NCBI RefSeq assembly: GCF_008831285.2
Contig: NC_045143.1
Location: forward strand, 15,970,464 to 16,034,463
Source of the DNA: Nymphaea colorata
Lineage: Eukaryota > Streptophyta > Magnoliopsida > Nymphaeales > Nymphaeaceae
Direction of reading: 5' to 3'
DNA: 64,000 nucleotides
The notes under the pieces were generated by a model that saw nothing but the letters and a program-made list of their open reading frames with translations, searched no databases and was not told the origin of the DNA. Both the position numbers and the translations under genes were made by a program. Shown one piece after another: positions 24,801 to 36,958 of the stretch; position 1 is the stretch's first letter, and the number at the start of each line of letters is the position of its first letter.

Positions 24801-27800
24801 ATTAATGATGGAGAGGGAAAGGATAAGAAGGGAAAAAGAGGAAAATAACACATTATAAGAGCTTGTTTGGATATATGAAAGAAAAGGAAAGGAATTGACA
24901 GACATCATGTTTGTTTGCTATATAAAAGAAAGAAAAGAAAAGAGCTTCTGAATCAGGGAAAGAAAAAACTTAAATTGATCTTCGGTAATGCTCATAACAC
25001 TTGTGTGTTTTGATTGTATATAGCTCTCTCTCTCTCTCTCTCTCCCCTTCGGAAAGCAGGCAACAGGTGCCAACAAGATCGTTTGAATGGTAGGGGGTTG
25101 TTGAATAACAAGGCTTCAACAATTAAATTTTTTGACAAGCAATATTGCAAGAATATTAGCTAATACATCAACTAAAAGATCAACTAAAATATTGTCAACA
25201 AGAATTTTTTGTTCATTGAAGAAAAGTAAAAGCATCCTGGTAGTAAAGTTACACAGGTTCTACAAATTGTACAAGTTGTGCAAAATCATTTTTATTTGAC
25301 TTTATACCACAGACCAGAGAAGACTATTTTTAACCAAGGAATCTATGACTCGGGTCCCACTTGGGGCTACCTGAGCTTTGTTGTTAGGGGTTGTAAATTG
25401 TGATTGTGCAAGAAGATTAATGTTTTTTCTAGGAAATTCAACTGCTATTTCCAAATGCGGTAATAAAATAGGAAGATGTCCTTTGATACTGACAACTCAA
25501 TGTGAAAAAAAACTTCAGCAATTTTCTTTTTCCATTCTTGAATGCACCGTTAATTGGTGCTACTCTTTGTTGCATGAGACCTTTATTTTACTTGTCTTAA
25601 ATGCACCTTTAAGTGGTCGAGGCAGAAATTTTATATAATGGCCACAGGTCTTGCTGTTAAGTAAAATAAAAGGGTTTTTGTAACAATCCAAAAGTTTAGT
25701 CTCGTACCTTAGATTGTGAGGGATCTAAGAGGACTTGTAAAGGGTGTTGTTAAAGTGGTTAGTTGTCTTAGTCCTTAGCCTTTTTCGGGCTGGAACCGAA
25801 ACTGGTAGGAGGTGGGTTGGGATCCACTGGAACAGGGGCCTCGAGCTCGGGAGTGGGTCAGGTCATTGCTGTTTTAGTTTTTAAGTTATCAATAATAAAG
25901 TAAAACTTAGTAAGATTATATATCGAATATAAATATTGTCTATAGGACCAAACTTCACATAATCTGATAGAGTTTTGAAATCTTATTGTATTATCTTATT
26001 GTATTTTTAGTATTTTGTTACATATATCATATATGATGTTGACATTTTTTGGAAAGTTTATAAAAAAGAAGTATTTTCTTTATCGTGGGATGTACCAATC
26101 TTTTTAGTATATTTAGATTTTATATATATATATATATATATTTTCCTCTGAATTGAAAAATATTAGTTTGGTGATCTTAGATTAGTTAGATTTGGTGAAT
26201 GAAACATATGGAATTCCACAATGGAGAACAAGCTGATGTTCCCATAGAGATTGCATGAAGGGAGCTGTGGGCCATCTGACCCTCACCTGAAATAGAGAGA
26301 GAGAGAGAGAGAGAGAGGAGGCAGCCTGCTGCCGTGGTTTACAGAGAGAGAGAGAGATGGGGCTGCCTCGTTCACAGGCAAATAAAGAAGCGCGATGCAG
26401 CCTTGAGTTCAAAGAGACAAAGTCCTCACTGTGAAAAGAGAAATGACAGGCAAATTTATCAATTTGTTAGACAATGTTTCTTTTCCTCTCAATCTCTCCA
26501 TTTCTGGAGGGATTGGAAATACACTGCCAGTCTCGTTTTCTGTCCATTCTTTTCCTTTATTTTCCCTTGCAACTAAACACAATAAATTATAGTCCTTTCT
26601 TTTCCCACCTGGTATCCCCTCCATATCTACTCTTGTGTTTGTGCCAAAATTATTTGATATGGATACTTTGGCATTTTTTGAATGTGCTACATAGGTCATA
26701 TATTTTGACGAATACCTTTTCGGGGGATTCAAAATTAGGAACTTCAATGTGCATGCTGTGACATGATTTCAGTCTTTTCTCTTGTGTTATGCTTGAACTG
26801 AAGTGAACTTGGTTTTCTTTGCTTTTTGCAATTGGTATGAGACATTACCAAATTACAAGTTAATCATTTACCATCTCTACAAGACGACTGCATATACTGA
26901 TATCTGTGGTTATATTGTGCAGGCTGCTGAAGAGGCAATTAGTAATTTGAAATTCTCTAGCCAGCAAGTGCAGAAGCGATCAAATTCACAAAGGTGATAT
27001 TTGGAATCTATCTTTCATTTTGCTTTGGGGAACTAGCTGTTATTCTAACCAAGGAGGCTAGCTGTCAAAATCCTAATCATATGAAGCTATCAATATGAAT
27101 AATTGGTTATTTATATTGTTTCAATTATTGATTATTTATACAGTTTCTATGTGCTTTTTGTGTGAGTGCTTCATATCTGCTTAAGATACAAAATCTTTTC
27201 AGGATATTGCATTTCACTGGTTATTGATAGATTATCCCGTGAAGCCAAAATCTCATACATCCATGTTTGTTTTTAACTTTTAGGACATCTAATGTACCTT
27301 TTGCAAGATAAATTCAGAAGTAAATCGTTTTGGAACAGAGTCACATCCCTAACCGCATAAGAATAAGATATTGTTTGTTATCTTGTGGCTCTTGGGACTG
27401 TTTCTTTTTCTTCCATTCTATATGTTTTCTTGCCCGTTCCCACAAAATGATTGGGCCCTGGTGCCTGTTCTCATTGTCATTATAAGGACAGCCTTGGGGA
27501 CAACGTGTACCTATAAATGTTTGTCTTGTATAAAATTGCAAACGTTCCTCAAACATCACTAGTTTTGTACTGGTCCAACGTGTACACATTAAAACCATAT
27601 ATACTACCATGTTCCCAAAACGCTTCATGCCTAAAAACGACAAAATTAGATGGAAATAGATCACACATTGACTATACTTTCCTTAGTATTGTGTTAGATG
27701 AACTATAAGGTTTATCAGATCCTTGTCATCTTTTGTTTCTCTCATCAGTTTGTGATGTGAACTTCATGTAAAACGACACAATGTCTTTTTGTTTCAAAAA

Positions 27801-28610
27801 GAAAAAAAGGGTGATGATCACTATCGAGAATTTGGTTCGCTGAAATTTTATTTTTTGTGAAGTAAATTGAAGTACGAAAAACTGGTACTTATGGTAGAGC
27901 GAAAAACTAGAAAAACATTAGATGATGTATTTAGGAAATGAAGATAGATGGAAAGCACACCTGAGGTTTATGTCAATTGGTAGCTTAGGCAGTGATAACA
28001 CACAATTATTGATGGAAAAAATATGAAAAGACGAAACTAAAACATTTGTTTGACGATGCAAAAGGAAAGCAAAAAAGCACCAACCTGCTGCAGTATTTAC
28101 GTTTTAAATATTGAGGTTTCTTCTTGATTTCGAGGAAGTGCACTTCAGATTTAAAAAATGAAAATGTCATTGTGCTCCTGACTAGTCTTATCTTTAAATG
28201 GGGACACATTAGCGGAACTTTGTACGTTCAACCACTCTGTGTAGGCTGGCAAGGAATGAAGATGATATGGTGGCAGCCTGGAACCTTTTACTCTGTGTGT
28301 ATGAGAAGCTAGCCTTCGATGTTTCTGTCTTATATGTACTTGTGGCTGTTGGGGAACAATTTTTGAAATAGTTGGTTTCATGGTGTCTCTATGCAGGGGG
28401 GGGGGGGGGGGGGTTGGGTCTGTGAGAGAGAGAGAGATTACATTTTCTTATTCTTGTTTCATTGGTTTTGCTTCCTATTCCTTGTAGCACTAAAATTTCC
28501 TTTACGTACTTAGGGTGGCTCAGAAGCGACCAAAGGACGAAAGCTTACAAGGTGTGACAGGGGGCATGTCCTCTGCACGCTTCTATAGAAATGGGAGAGC
28601 AGCCCCTTGA
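12874..28610 (+). CDS. CPL1: RNA polymerase II C-terminal domain phosphatase-like protein with two dsRNA-binding domains
   Basis: A nuclear Ser5-type CTD phosphatase of the FCP/SCP superfamily; the Arabidopsis relative CPL1/FRY2 acts in stress gene expression and RNA processing. Exons by splice site and phase: 12874-13146, 13237-13707, 14040-14253, 16514-16671, 16755-16825, 16957-17062, 17172-17255, 17387-17426, 17512-17879, 18018-18081, 19740-19873, 19992-20045, 21435-21531, 21761-21966, 22038-22121, 22333-22398, 26923-26993, 28514-28610. These join in frame to 885 residues; Arabidopsis CPL1 is somewhat longer. The start [20 protein letters not shown] fits the family N-terminus. The catalytic DLDET is at residues 144-148 and the second acidic motif VIDDR at 341-345. 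[15 protein letters not shown] lies in the linker. The dsRNA-binding domains are at about 640-715 and 769-845, and the tail is basic (QKRPKDES). Two dsRBDs favour CPL1 over CPL2. Intron 13 uses a GC donor. Confidence 0.9.
13147..13236 (+). other. Exitron-like intron 1 of CPL1 (90 nt, no stop, frame-preserving)
   Basis: The intron has a GTACCC donor and a TTTTGTCAG acceptor. Its removal joins CFNERK to [10 protein letters not shown], which matches how the family reads at this point. Its length is a multiple of three and it has no stop codon in the coding frame, so retention would insert 30 residues (Leu/Ser/Phe-rich) just before the catalytic domain rather than truncate the protein. Confidence 0.7.
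14554..15316. mobile_element. hAT-type MITE, family A, in CPL1 intron 3
   Basis: The ends are CTAAGTCACATGAAC on the left and, as reverse complement on the right, CTATGTCACATGAGT. The 8-bp sequence TTGCTTAC flanks both sides (14546-14553 and 15317-15324), the target-site size of hAT elements. The interior has GC-rich GTGCGG and CACCCG clusters near both ends and an AT-rich core, with no transposase. It shares its termini with the element at 57480-57907. Confidence 0.8.
22381..22500 (+). repeat. Tandem duplication spanning the CPL1 exon 16 splice donor
   Basis: A 61-bp unit beginning GAACATGCTCATCTGAAGG is repeated at 22442; the second copy is two bases shorter in its TA run. The unit holds the last 18 bases of exon 16, its GTTATC donor and the first 43 bases of the intron. 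The unit end TTGGCAG also forms an acceptor-like site before the second exon copy. The first donor keeps the reading frame to exon 17; using the second donor would add 61 nt and shift the frame. Confidence 0.85.
22588..22662 (+). pseudogene. Initiator tRNA-Met-like pseudogene with a 3-prime CCA
   Basis: The 72-nt body aligns end to end with the plant cytosolic initiator tRNA-Met. It has a CAT anticodon in TCCATAA with a five-pair stem (GTGGG with CTCAC, one G-T), the GGATTGAAACC T-loop region, and an acceptor end CTTTGATA. A CCA triplet follows at 22660-22662, which plant nuclear tRNA genes normally lack. A T-T mismatch in the T stem, an A-A mismatch in the acceptor stem and changes in the D arm suggest a non-functional copy, perhaps made from a mature tRNA by reverse transcription. 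It lies in CPL1 intron 16. Confidence 0.6.
22771..22949. mobile_element. hAT-type MITE, family B, in CPL1 intron 16
   Basis: The left end is TAGGGGCAGAGCCAG. The right end read as reverse complement is CAGGGGTGGAGGCAG; 11 of 15 positions match. The 8-bp target duplication GCCCTAAT lies at 22763-22770 and 22950-22957. CAGGGGCGGAGCCAG-like ends are common in plant hAT MITEs. At 179 bp it has no coding capacity. Confidence 0.8.
23311..23757. repeat. Inverted-repeat element in CPL1 intron 16
   Basis: The arm at 23311-23339 (GAAGTACAACAAAT followed by GGGTGCCTAACTTTT) recurs in inverse orientation at 23726-23757, but with its two halves in swapped order. The core between the arms includes an AT-rich stretch and a GC-rich part near 23440-23600. 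It may be a foldback element; no clean target duplication was found. Confidence 0.45.
23921..24195. mobile_element. hAT-type MITE, family C, in CPL1 intron 16
   Basis: The left end is TAGGCCTGGGCATC. The right end read as reverse complement is TAAGCCTGAGCATT. Near-identical 8-bp flanks are GTTGCACC (23913-23920) and GCTGCACC (24196-24203), which differ at one base. The interior near the right end is rich in GGGCC and GGCCC clusters. It is non-autonomous, with no ORF of note. Confidence 0.7.
26293..26358. repeat. (GA)n microsatellites in CPL1 intron 16
   Basis: Two GA runs (26293-26318 and 26342-26358) are separated by a short CAGCCTGCTGCC-containing spacer. They are one of many GA/CT runs in this window. 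Confidence 0.85.
28396..28413. repeat. Run of 18 G in CPL1 intron 17
   Basis: An uninterrupted guanine homopolymer lies about 100 bp before the last CPL1 exon, soon followed by a short GA run. Its exact length is uncertain, because homopolymers are prone to assembly error. Confidence 0.85.
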
Positions 28611-29954
28611 GTGTTGATTACTAAAATTTAGCTGGATTTATAACAATCCCTCTTTTTAGCAAGGCGGCGGGAGGACCAGACCCAATTGTACAGGTGGATT
28701 CTGGGAGCTATTAAGCAGTGCATCTGCATTAGTTTCTGTTGTTCTGCATGTTCCAGGCACACTTCGGTGAAACTCGTTTTCCTGCCCAGGTCTGTTCCTT
28801 TTCTTTTTCCTTTCTTCTCCTTTTTAATTTTTTTTATGTCGTAGTGCCTGTTTTGTTTATAAATTTCCCTTGTGCTGTTTCCGACCCTTTTTTTACTCAA
28901 ATTCCACAGGCAGAAACCTATTTTGGTTTAAACAAGCAATCTCGCTTTAACTGCAGACAAGACACTTGGGCGATTATTGAGGGATCCAAGCACCTGTCTC
29001 CGGCGGCCTTTGTGAATAAGATGCGAGTATGGGTCATATAGTGTAATATTTTTATTGCGATTATTGTACCACCACTTGTCATTGTTTTCAACCTGGTGTG
29101 GGGTTCATTTCATGTCGCTGTAGCTTTCTTTGTTAGCGTCCCATTATGTCTATTTGGTGGTATTGACTAACCACCGGCAATTTGTTGGCCCCTCTGCTAT
29201 TAAGTTTGGGGAATCGATAAATTTTGTATTGCCTCAGGAAAGGGGAAAAGAGAAGAATCAAACTGTATCTTAATGTTTAGTGTATTGTTCTCTACTTTAA
29301 CGTGTTTCATAGGGAGTCCATAGGTATTGACGAATCCTTAGTGGTCAATGAGTTATGTCAAGGTTGCTGCCTATGTTTTTTCTATTCTAGTTGCCGTGGT
29401 CTATTTCTACTTTGGCTCGTGACGTTGAATTTGTTCGTAGCTTTCGTTCAACTATAAATATACTCTTAACAAGCGGGAGCGGTTATCCTAGACGAAGTGG
29501 CATTTCAGTAAATATAAGTTATTTTGCAGACGGCAGCGATCAGGGCAAGTTCTTTATTGCAATTTAACTTGGCGAGGTAACTTCAGATATCCTTTTCTCC
29601 CTCTCAATTGTGATTGAATTAGTGAGGCATCCTCGATAACTTCAGTTCCTTTCTAACACGTATCCATGTAAATGTATTCAAAACCTTTGCTTCATTATAG
29701 AGGTAGAATGATCATGTGGGTACAGTGAGGTTAACAAACGTGCGTCGACCTGACCAGGTGAGCTCTTAAGTGTAGATCTTCAAGGTGAACGAAGTCTGTT
29801 CGACCAGTAAAGTGTCTCATTGAGGCTGTATTCAGTATTTAGAAGCATGCTGCATCTGTGTCAATTTTCGTTTGGAGACTGCTTTTCGTAAAATCTGCAT
29901 TCAGGAGTTGTTAAGTTCTTTAATCTAGTATTAAACACCTCGGAGAATTTGTAA

Positions 29955-30110
29955 ATGTCCATTGTGGAACCGTAGGTCAAAAAAGTCCGTCTCAATGCCA
30001 TCTCACTGCATTGAAGTGTTTAAAAGTTTCTCTCTCCCCACTGGGGAACCATAGGCCAAAGATGTCTATTTCGATGCATATCTCATTGCATTGGAGAGGT
30101 TAATAGCCTG
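29955..30110. repeat. Imperfect direct repeat of about 78 bp
   Basis: Two adjacent units share the order GGAACC(G/A)TAGG(T/C)CAAA, then TC(T/G)..ATGC, then ATCTCA(C/T)TGCATTG. Divergence between the units suggests an old local duplication. Confidence 0.5.
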
Positions 30111-30904
30111 TCTATTTCGAACCTGGATCTCCAGCGTCTTTCATGAATACCTTGGGAGGAGTGGACATTTCGCACCTGAAATGCAGAGGGAGGATTGAAT
30201 GCTTCGTACCTGATGGTCGCTGAATATATTTTGGCAAAAGGTTTGTGAAATCAACTAGTTCTAGCACAATGGAATCGTAATAAACATCTATGTTGCTGGT
30301 TTGAGATCTGAGTTGACTAGATTACGCAACATGCGTCTTTTGGTGACATCCGTGAAACTGCTGCAGTAGTTTAGCGGTTACTCATCGCCTGTTTGGTAGT
30401 ATGATATAATTCCCGTTTTCTCAAAGAATAGAAAAAACCTGGCTACTAAAAATAGGTACACTTAATCTTATAGTATAATCTATTTATTGACCTGAAAATG
30501 ACCATGCAAGCAATGCGCAAGTTAACTAGCCTAACTGGAACTCCGCTATTACATAAACCATTTAAGAGTTAACTTAGATCCTAACCCCGCAGAGAAAACA
30601 CATTATTCGATCGGGTCCATCTTTCAATCACGTTAGCCCTTCTGTTCCAAGCTTTAACCTTAACCAAACCAAAAATTCAAACCTAAGCAATTTTCCCATG
30701 GATTGGTGTTGAGAGTGATGTTCAGATACAAACGGATATGTGGATCAAAGTTACTCTTTTTTATCAACAATTTGAACATCATCGGGGAAATGGTCTAACA
30801 AATCAAGTGGGAACCAAAGCTACTTGGTTATACTTCTCCATGTCATCCACACATGGACCACTACTAATGTAACTATTTTATTTTGTTTTATTTTGAGAGA
30901 GTGA

Positions 30905-30908
<4 letters not shown>

Positions 30909-30950
<42 letters not shown>
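30909..30950. repeat. (GA)n microsatellite
   Basis: An uninterrupted GA dinucleotide run of about 42 bp, in the gene-poor stretch after CPL1. Confidence 0.9.
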
Positions 30951-30953
<3 letters not shown>

Positions 30954-33900
30954 ATTCCCTTGTTCCCTCATTTACCAAGGATATTTTACGATGGACGTGG
31001 CACCAAACAAGATCGAACTTGCTAGCTAGGAAAATAGAAAGTCCCCTCTCTATTCACTATTTTGTTTCTGGTAGACCATGTCGTCCACTACATGGTACAT
31101 AGTCGGGCCATCCATATAAAGTGCCACTTCCTTTTCTTCCTAATCTGTCGTGGGCCTTTGATCTGGTCTGTTTGATGGAACTTTCCCTAATCTCGGTTGC
31201 TGGAGCACCCCAAGTCGCTGCGGGGATGTTAAACACCAGAAGAGGTGGCTTGCAGACTCTTTCTAAACCATAAAGAACGGACACCTGCTCACCAACATGA
31301 TCTGCCCAGGGGATGAGCTACACAAGCATCTTTGATGGTGGAGAAGACCTCCTGCAGGAATTTGATTTTTGGGGAAGCAATCGACTTCTGATGGTTGTAA
31401 CAATACGAAAACCTTACCGATGTATAGACTATGGAGACCCGTTAGCATCCCTAAACGAAGAAGCTCAAAGTCCATACAGAATCCCAAATAAACGCTATAA
31501 GCCAGGAATTCCGCAGGTTCCACCAGTCGCATCAGGAGGAATAGTCAGAAACAAAATGAGCCGGCGGCCCAGCCTACCGTGACTCCATTCTCATCCCTCG
31601 ATGCTGCTGCGCGGGGGAGTTAGAATCTACACTCACATTTTCAAGGTGAAAGCAATAATTTTTTGAGCCTCAGGCTTGATAAGCCCATATCAACCCGATG
31701 AGTTGGCTCCACTTGCCAACTCCCATGCCACTGAATGCTTCCTGTCTTCATTTGAAGACCCATTACAATCCGGCAGAGGTTCTTCCGCGACGCGTGATGA
31801 CTGCGAAAATTGCCATGAAACGGGGCGAACGGGCAGCGCAAAGTTGATCCGACGCGATATGGCTCGAAGGGGACAGCTTCCCTTTTCTTTTTTTCCTTCG
31901 TTTGTAAGAATAGTGTTGTCAACTTCAAGCCCAAGGCCTTTCCTATTGAATCTGCTTTGGTTTGAATCCCTTGCACAGGTCTCTTTTTAGTATGACGGTG
32001 TTTCGGTCATTCCAAATCTTGAAAATGCATTCCATTGTTCAGAGGCTGAACATATAACCGCCTCGACAAGACAAAAGGCATCTAATCACGGTGGCCCTCT
32101 CCACTGTACCGGGATCCCTATGTGTTTAGCAGTATCTCTGCGGGTCTATAATGGCCATTGGCCACCCACGACGACGTCACCCTACGGTCGCTTGGCAACA
32201 AATAACCATTTGTTGCTATTTCATGTATCTGCCTTAAAGTTACCACAGGCTCATGAAATACTATAATATAATGTTTAACGAATTTGCTCTAATTTTTTGA
32301 CAGATTTTTAATACACTAGCAAACTATTTCCGTTGTCAAATGACCGCAGTGTCCGGAGACATAGAGAGAGGGGCTTCAGCATTTACTAAGATCTCAACAA
32401 ATTGCTGAGAATATAGGAAGTAATCATGCAGTATACATTAGCATTCAGTCCTGATTGTGTAAGCCCTCCATTCCATGCCGGTTGACAGAAACAGAAGCAT
32501 CAAAATCATCCGATTTTATATGCCTCTTATGCTTAGCTTGAAATTAGTATATACAACGTGGTTCTGTGTTGTCCATGTGATCCACCATGTTGTAAAACAA
32601 CCATGTTCTGCACCTAGGTAGCGGTCGGACTAAGGCTTAAAGTAAAGAGGAAATGAAGGCCTTCTGCGCCAAACGGCACTCTCCAATTGAGCGTTAGTCG
32701 TTTTGGCGATACTTTGAGGTTGGCCGCTAGCATAACATTTCTCGCACACCACGCACATCAAACATGTAGAAACGCGCAAGGGACCCAGGGACGGTGAAAG
32801 AATAGCTGGCTCGACATTCCCCCAAGGATGGTGATATTTTCAGACCAGTCGATACAGAGGCCACTCATTCAACCGATGCATTTCGACAGGCAGTAGTTTA
32901 ACTAGAGCTTCGGTGGGGTGGCTACTTTAGAGTTTACTACAGCAAATAACAGGGAATTCATCTACCTACTGGATGCCAAAACTAATGGGCACAAGTGCTG
33001 AGGCAAAAGTAGGAGATCTTACGAAAGAGAACGACAAACAACGTGCGGAAAATGTACCGCATGAAATGAGATGCAGACAAGCAACTGAACGGTATTGCTG
33101 CAGTGGGTGTTTCATTTGCTTGGGCTTTGACGGCAGAATGCTACGCGAACCAGCGGGCATGACACAGGAAAAAGAAAAATGCATGTTGAAAACAAGAACG
33201 CGAATGTCTGGAACATCGAGGAAGCTAACATGCTGATATTTGAATCCGCTGCTACAGAGTTTAAAACGAAAGCGTTGTATTCAATCGAGTGGTTCAGGTT
33301 GGGAAAGCTTAAAAGGCAAGAGATTAGTGCCAGAGTCGGTCTTTGAGTACCCGTTGGATGTTATTTCTCAAGGTAGCAGCAACCACTTTGCTATCAGCTG
33401 GTAACGGGGAATTTTCTGCCTCCTTGGCAATACTACTGTTTGCTCTTAATACTGCCTCCCACAAGATGGCCGTGCATCGTGCTCTCCACAGGAATGGTTG
33501 GAAGATTTATAAAACACAAAACGACGAGAAGTCCAGATCTCTCGCCAGTCGACAGAATGCATAGACATTTCACAGAAGCAAAACACAAATGTGAATTGGA
33601 GCAACCAGTAGAGTATTCGCAGATCATTTATGTGGACGTCTGAAAGAAAAGGAAGAAGAGAAGTCTTTCTTAATAGCATAAACAGATCTATTTTTTGTTT
33701 AGTTACCAAGTCCAACGGATGAGATAACGGTGTAGTTTTTCCACTACATTCAGAATGAACACAAGCAAGTACGGTGGAGAACCCATGAAGCACAATAGGG
33801 TCTTTCGTACCCATGAACGAGATGCACGGTACATGTCATCTAAAGGTTACGGCTAAAGAAATATAGCAGAAAGTGGTTTCATGGTAAGGTATGAAAATGC

Positions 33901-34022
33901 GGAAATTCATGTTACCAAACATTTACCTCAGAGGTGGTATGATCCATATCAGCAGAAGCACCAATCGGAGTCAACTGGTCAACAATAGCAGCAGAGGTTT
34001 CAGCTTCAGTTGTGGTTTCGTC

Positions 34023-36547
34023 TCAACCAGAAAGTTCCCCCGCAAGACCAATTATGGAGCTGGATGTCAGTCCTGGAACCAAAACAGCACCTTCAGCCTT
34101 CTCAAAGAAGTCATCCCCGACGGACTCATGTTTCTCGTCCAGGCCGCCACTTTTCACCCCTTCTTCTGCGACAACGCTACTTTTCACCTCCTCTTCTGCA
34201 GGTATTTCGTCTACTGGCTTCTCATCGTCGACTAGGTTCTCACACGGCTCTTCCGTTGCTTTTTGAAGTTCACTTGACTCCCAATCTTCCTCTATTGTTA
34301 TTGTCCTCTCAGTTTTCCACAATTTCATAAGCCGGTCTGGTCCAGGTTGCCACTCAAGTGCTCCAGAAGCGTCCTTCAGTATGAACTTGAACTGAGGCTT
34401 ACTTTCAATCGGGATATCCTGTTTCAGCACACAAGGGATTAACTAAGAACAGAAGAATCTCGTGTGACAACCCATGTTTTTCTCTCACCTGCTCCGTTGT
34501 CCAGATATGGCCTTCAGACCAATCCATGGCAATTGCTGCAGATGGTTCCCATGAACCAAGTATTGGATCTTCACCGGTCAAGAAGAATTGCTGACCGAAT
34601 GGACATTCCTTTTGCAGGACGAATCTAACATGGACAGTCGTTTCACCTGTTAGACAAAGCAAAATGGATGTTCATTCTATGTACGAAACTTAGGAAGTCC
34701 AATTTATAAGATGCGAGGGTATCTTACTTGTATCAGAATTGCAAGAAAGGACCTGGAGGGGAAAACAAAAAGTAAGCCAGACGGATAGAAAAGCAAACGT
34801 CAAATGCTCTGATTTAGAGGAACATATAGCATAAACCCAGAAAAACAACTAAATCTTCTGCGCAGATGTAATAGCAATTACTGAATCCCTACCATTCCAC
34901 AAACAGCAAATGGTATGGTGAATTTATATTTAGCCCTCGGTTCATCCGCGGTTTGCTCATGCAAAGTTTAGCAGATTTTTACGTTGTTTCTTTCTTGAGG
35001 AACTTGGATAATGTTTGCCGTTACATCTCTTCAAGTGTAGTCCCTTGGATTGTACCAGATCAGATCTAGAAACACTTTCCTCATCAGAGAGCAAAGTGCA
35101 AGTTACAACACTAACCAGATGCTGGCTATTGATGAAGGTCCACTGTTCCAACTTCTTAAAGATGACTTGCTTCCTTCCTCTCTTGATGTGCCTGGACGGC
35201 TGGACGCACCAATTATTATCCGAATTGGTGAAACAAGTTGGGGCTATTGGATTATGCATCACACTCAATATCCCAATCCCAATTAAATGCATTTCTAAAG
35301 CACGCCAAGCCCGTCATTCCGGTTACGTTTACCACCCAATCGGTCTCTTGCTTCTGCAGCAACAGTGAATCATGAACTTCAGCTCTGGAGAAGTTCATGT
35401 GTTTCATTACCATTGAACAAATCTTTTGGTCCTCCCAACTGTCATCCTCCAGAATCACATAAAAGGGGTACTAAGCATTCAGATATAAGAATTCCGATTA
35501 AGCGACCAAGAAATTTATACCACCAACCAAACTTTGTGCTTCCACTTGTTGTTAACCAACAAGGCAACAACCGATTGGAAAAGGAAAAACTAATCAGCGT
35601 AAGAACATTGCGAAAGAAACACCGGGTATCATTCAACATGTGCAGGCCAAAATACATGAATCCTTTAATTTGTTCAGCTAGTCAAGAATGCAGAAAAACA
35701 ATAAGGAGAGGAAATAATACAATGATTGCTTGTAAGCACATTGCGAAAGAAACATCGGGTGTCATTAAATACGTGAAGGCCAAAATACATCACCTCTTTA
35801 ATCTGTGCAATTAGTCAAGAATGCAGAAAAACGAATAGGAGAGGAAAAAATACAACAGGGATTAGGGAAACAGGACAAGAAGAAAGGAACCAGATGGGAA
35901 ACAGGTTCCCCGCAGTGTACTATAAATATAGCAGATCTTCCCCCTAACAACGCCACCCCACCAAACCTCCTCCCCCCACCCCACCCACCACCACCCAACC
36001 TCCTTTCCCTTTCTACAGAACAAAGCCGCGGGCTCAGCACCCTAAGCTAAAATGGCAAAGCTTTAGTCTTTCGCCCGAAGGCTTAAGAAAAGATTGTACA
36101 AACAGCTAATGGAAATAAGCGGCGGAAGAAAGAAGAAAAAGCGGGAGCACGAGAAGCTACTTCTTGAACCATGGTATTGCTCCACCGATAACCGTAGAGT
36201 ATGAATTAAGAACAAGGCTAACCATTGCCAAATTTCCTGGATGACGGACAAAATGCTGTGACCGATACCAAAACTCAACCAAACTAGTCGCCCAAGAAAA
36301 GACTACAACAAAAGAAGCGCGTACAAGAAACGACTACCTCTTTCCCGTCAGGAGGAGAAGCCGGGGCCGACGATGACCGGAGAGGTTTGACGACGGAGAG
36401 GCGCCTCGGCTGTAAGTGCAGGCCACCAATATCTGGGGTGAAGAGGGGACGAATAGTGCGAATGACTAGAATGTGAGAGGCGGAGACCGGACCTCTTCTG
36501 GAACCTCGTAGAAGGATCTTCGGATAGCAGCAGCCTTGTGCTTCCAT
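34023..36547 (-). CDS. Probable plastid CBM20 (starch-binding domain) protein
   Basis: Four minus-strand exons join in frame: 36338-36547, 34728-34752 (25 nt), 34489-34646 and 34023-34418, giving 262 residues. The N-terminus (MEAQGCCYPKILLRGSRRGP onward) is Arg/Ser-rich and nearly free of acidic residues, like a plastid transit peptide. Residues about 80-175 form a CBM20 domain: VRFVLQKECPFGQQFFLTGE, LGSWEP, a Trp in MDWSEGHIW, FKFIL, then WQPGPDR and EEDWE. WQPGPDR and the neighbouring Trp residues are typical of starch-binding sites. A Glu-rich tail follows. No catalytic domain is present, so it is probably a starch-associated accessory or scaffold protein, like the short CBM20 proteins of other plants. 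The tail is odd: 36 codons stay open beyond the TGA at 34023-34025, so this stop may be a recent nonsense change. Confidence 0.8.
35599..35864. repeat. 133-bp tandem duplication in CBM20 gene intron 1
   Basis: Two units (35599-35731 and 35732-35864) share GTAAG(A/C)ACATTGCGAAAG near the start and GTCAAGAATGCAGAAAAAC towards the end, with scattered substitutions. Confidence 0.75.
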
Positions 36548-36917
36548 AGAAAAGACACACCACCACCACTCACCACTACTTTCTCTTCAACCGGAGACGG
36601 AATGAAGAGGAGGCAGAGAGAGAGAGAGACCGGGAGACGGATTTACGCAAATGATGTCTACTAACTCCTGAGATTTTGGAATGATGGAATGGAGTCCTTT
36701 ATATGAGCTTCCGTCTTTCCCTCTCAGCACTTCCTCTTGATGGTCAATACCGAAAAAGGAAACAGAAAAAGGGAAATGCTCTGCAGTCTGCACTCTGCAA
36801 AAGAGGAGGTCGCAGAAGGATCAGGAATACACCAGGAGTTTGGTGGCACCTGCGGGATCCTACGGTCACGATTTTAATGCTTTCGATGCTGAACGACGTT
36901 TATCCAATCTGTAGCGC

Positions 36918-36958
<41 letters not shown>

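Larger units (their letters stand above)
28611..33911. other. Gene-poor stretch between CPL1 and the CBM20 gene
   Basis: The first several hundred bases after the CPL1 stop probably include its 3-prime untranslated region. Beyond that I recognised no protein family on either strand. Several short ORFs at 31057-31990 and 32966-33814 overlap on both strands and look like chance. A weak direct repeat lies at 29955-30110 and a GA microsatellite at 30909-30950. Confidence 0.45.

Noticed and set aside
24640-24960. Purine-rich sequence with TGTTTGGAT resembling another PIF-type MITE
   Set aside because: No matching opposite end or TAA/TTA duplication could be placed.
25670-25920. Possible solo LTR in CPL1 intron 16
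   Set aside because: The sequence looks repeat-like, but TG/CA ends with a target duplication could not be found.
28739-29041. ORF after the CPL1 stop as an extra exon or small gene
   Set aside because: It is hydrophobic low-complexity sequence without family resemblance, and the CPL1 reading frame already ends cleanly at 28610.
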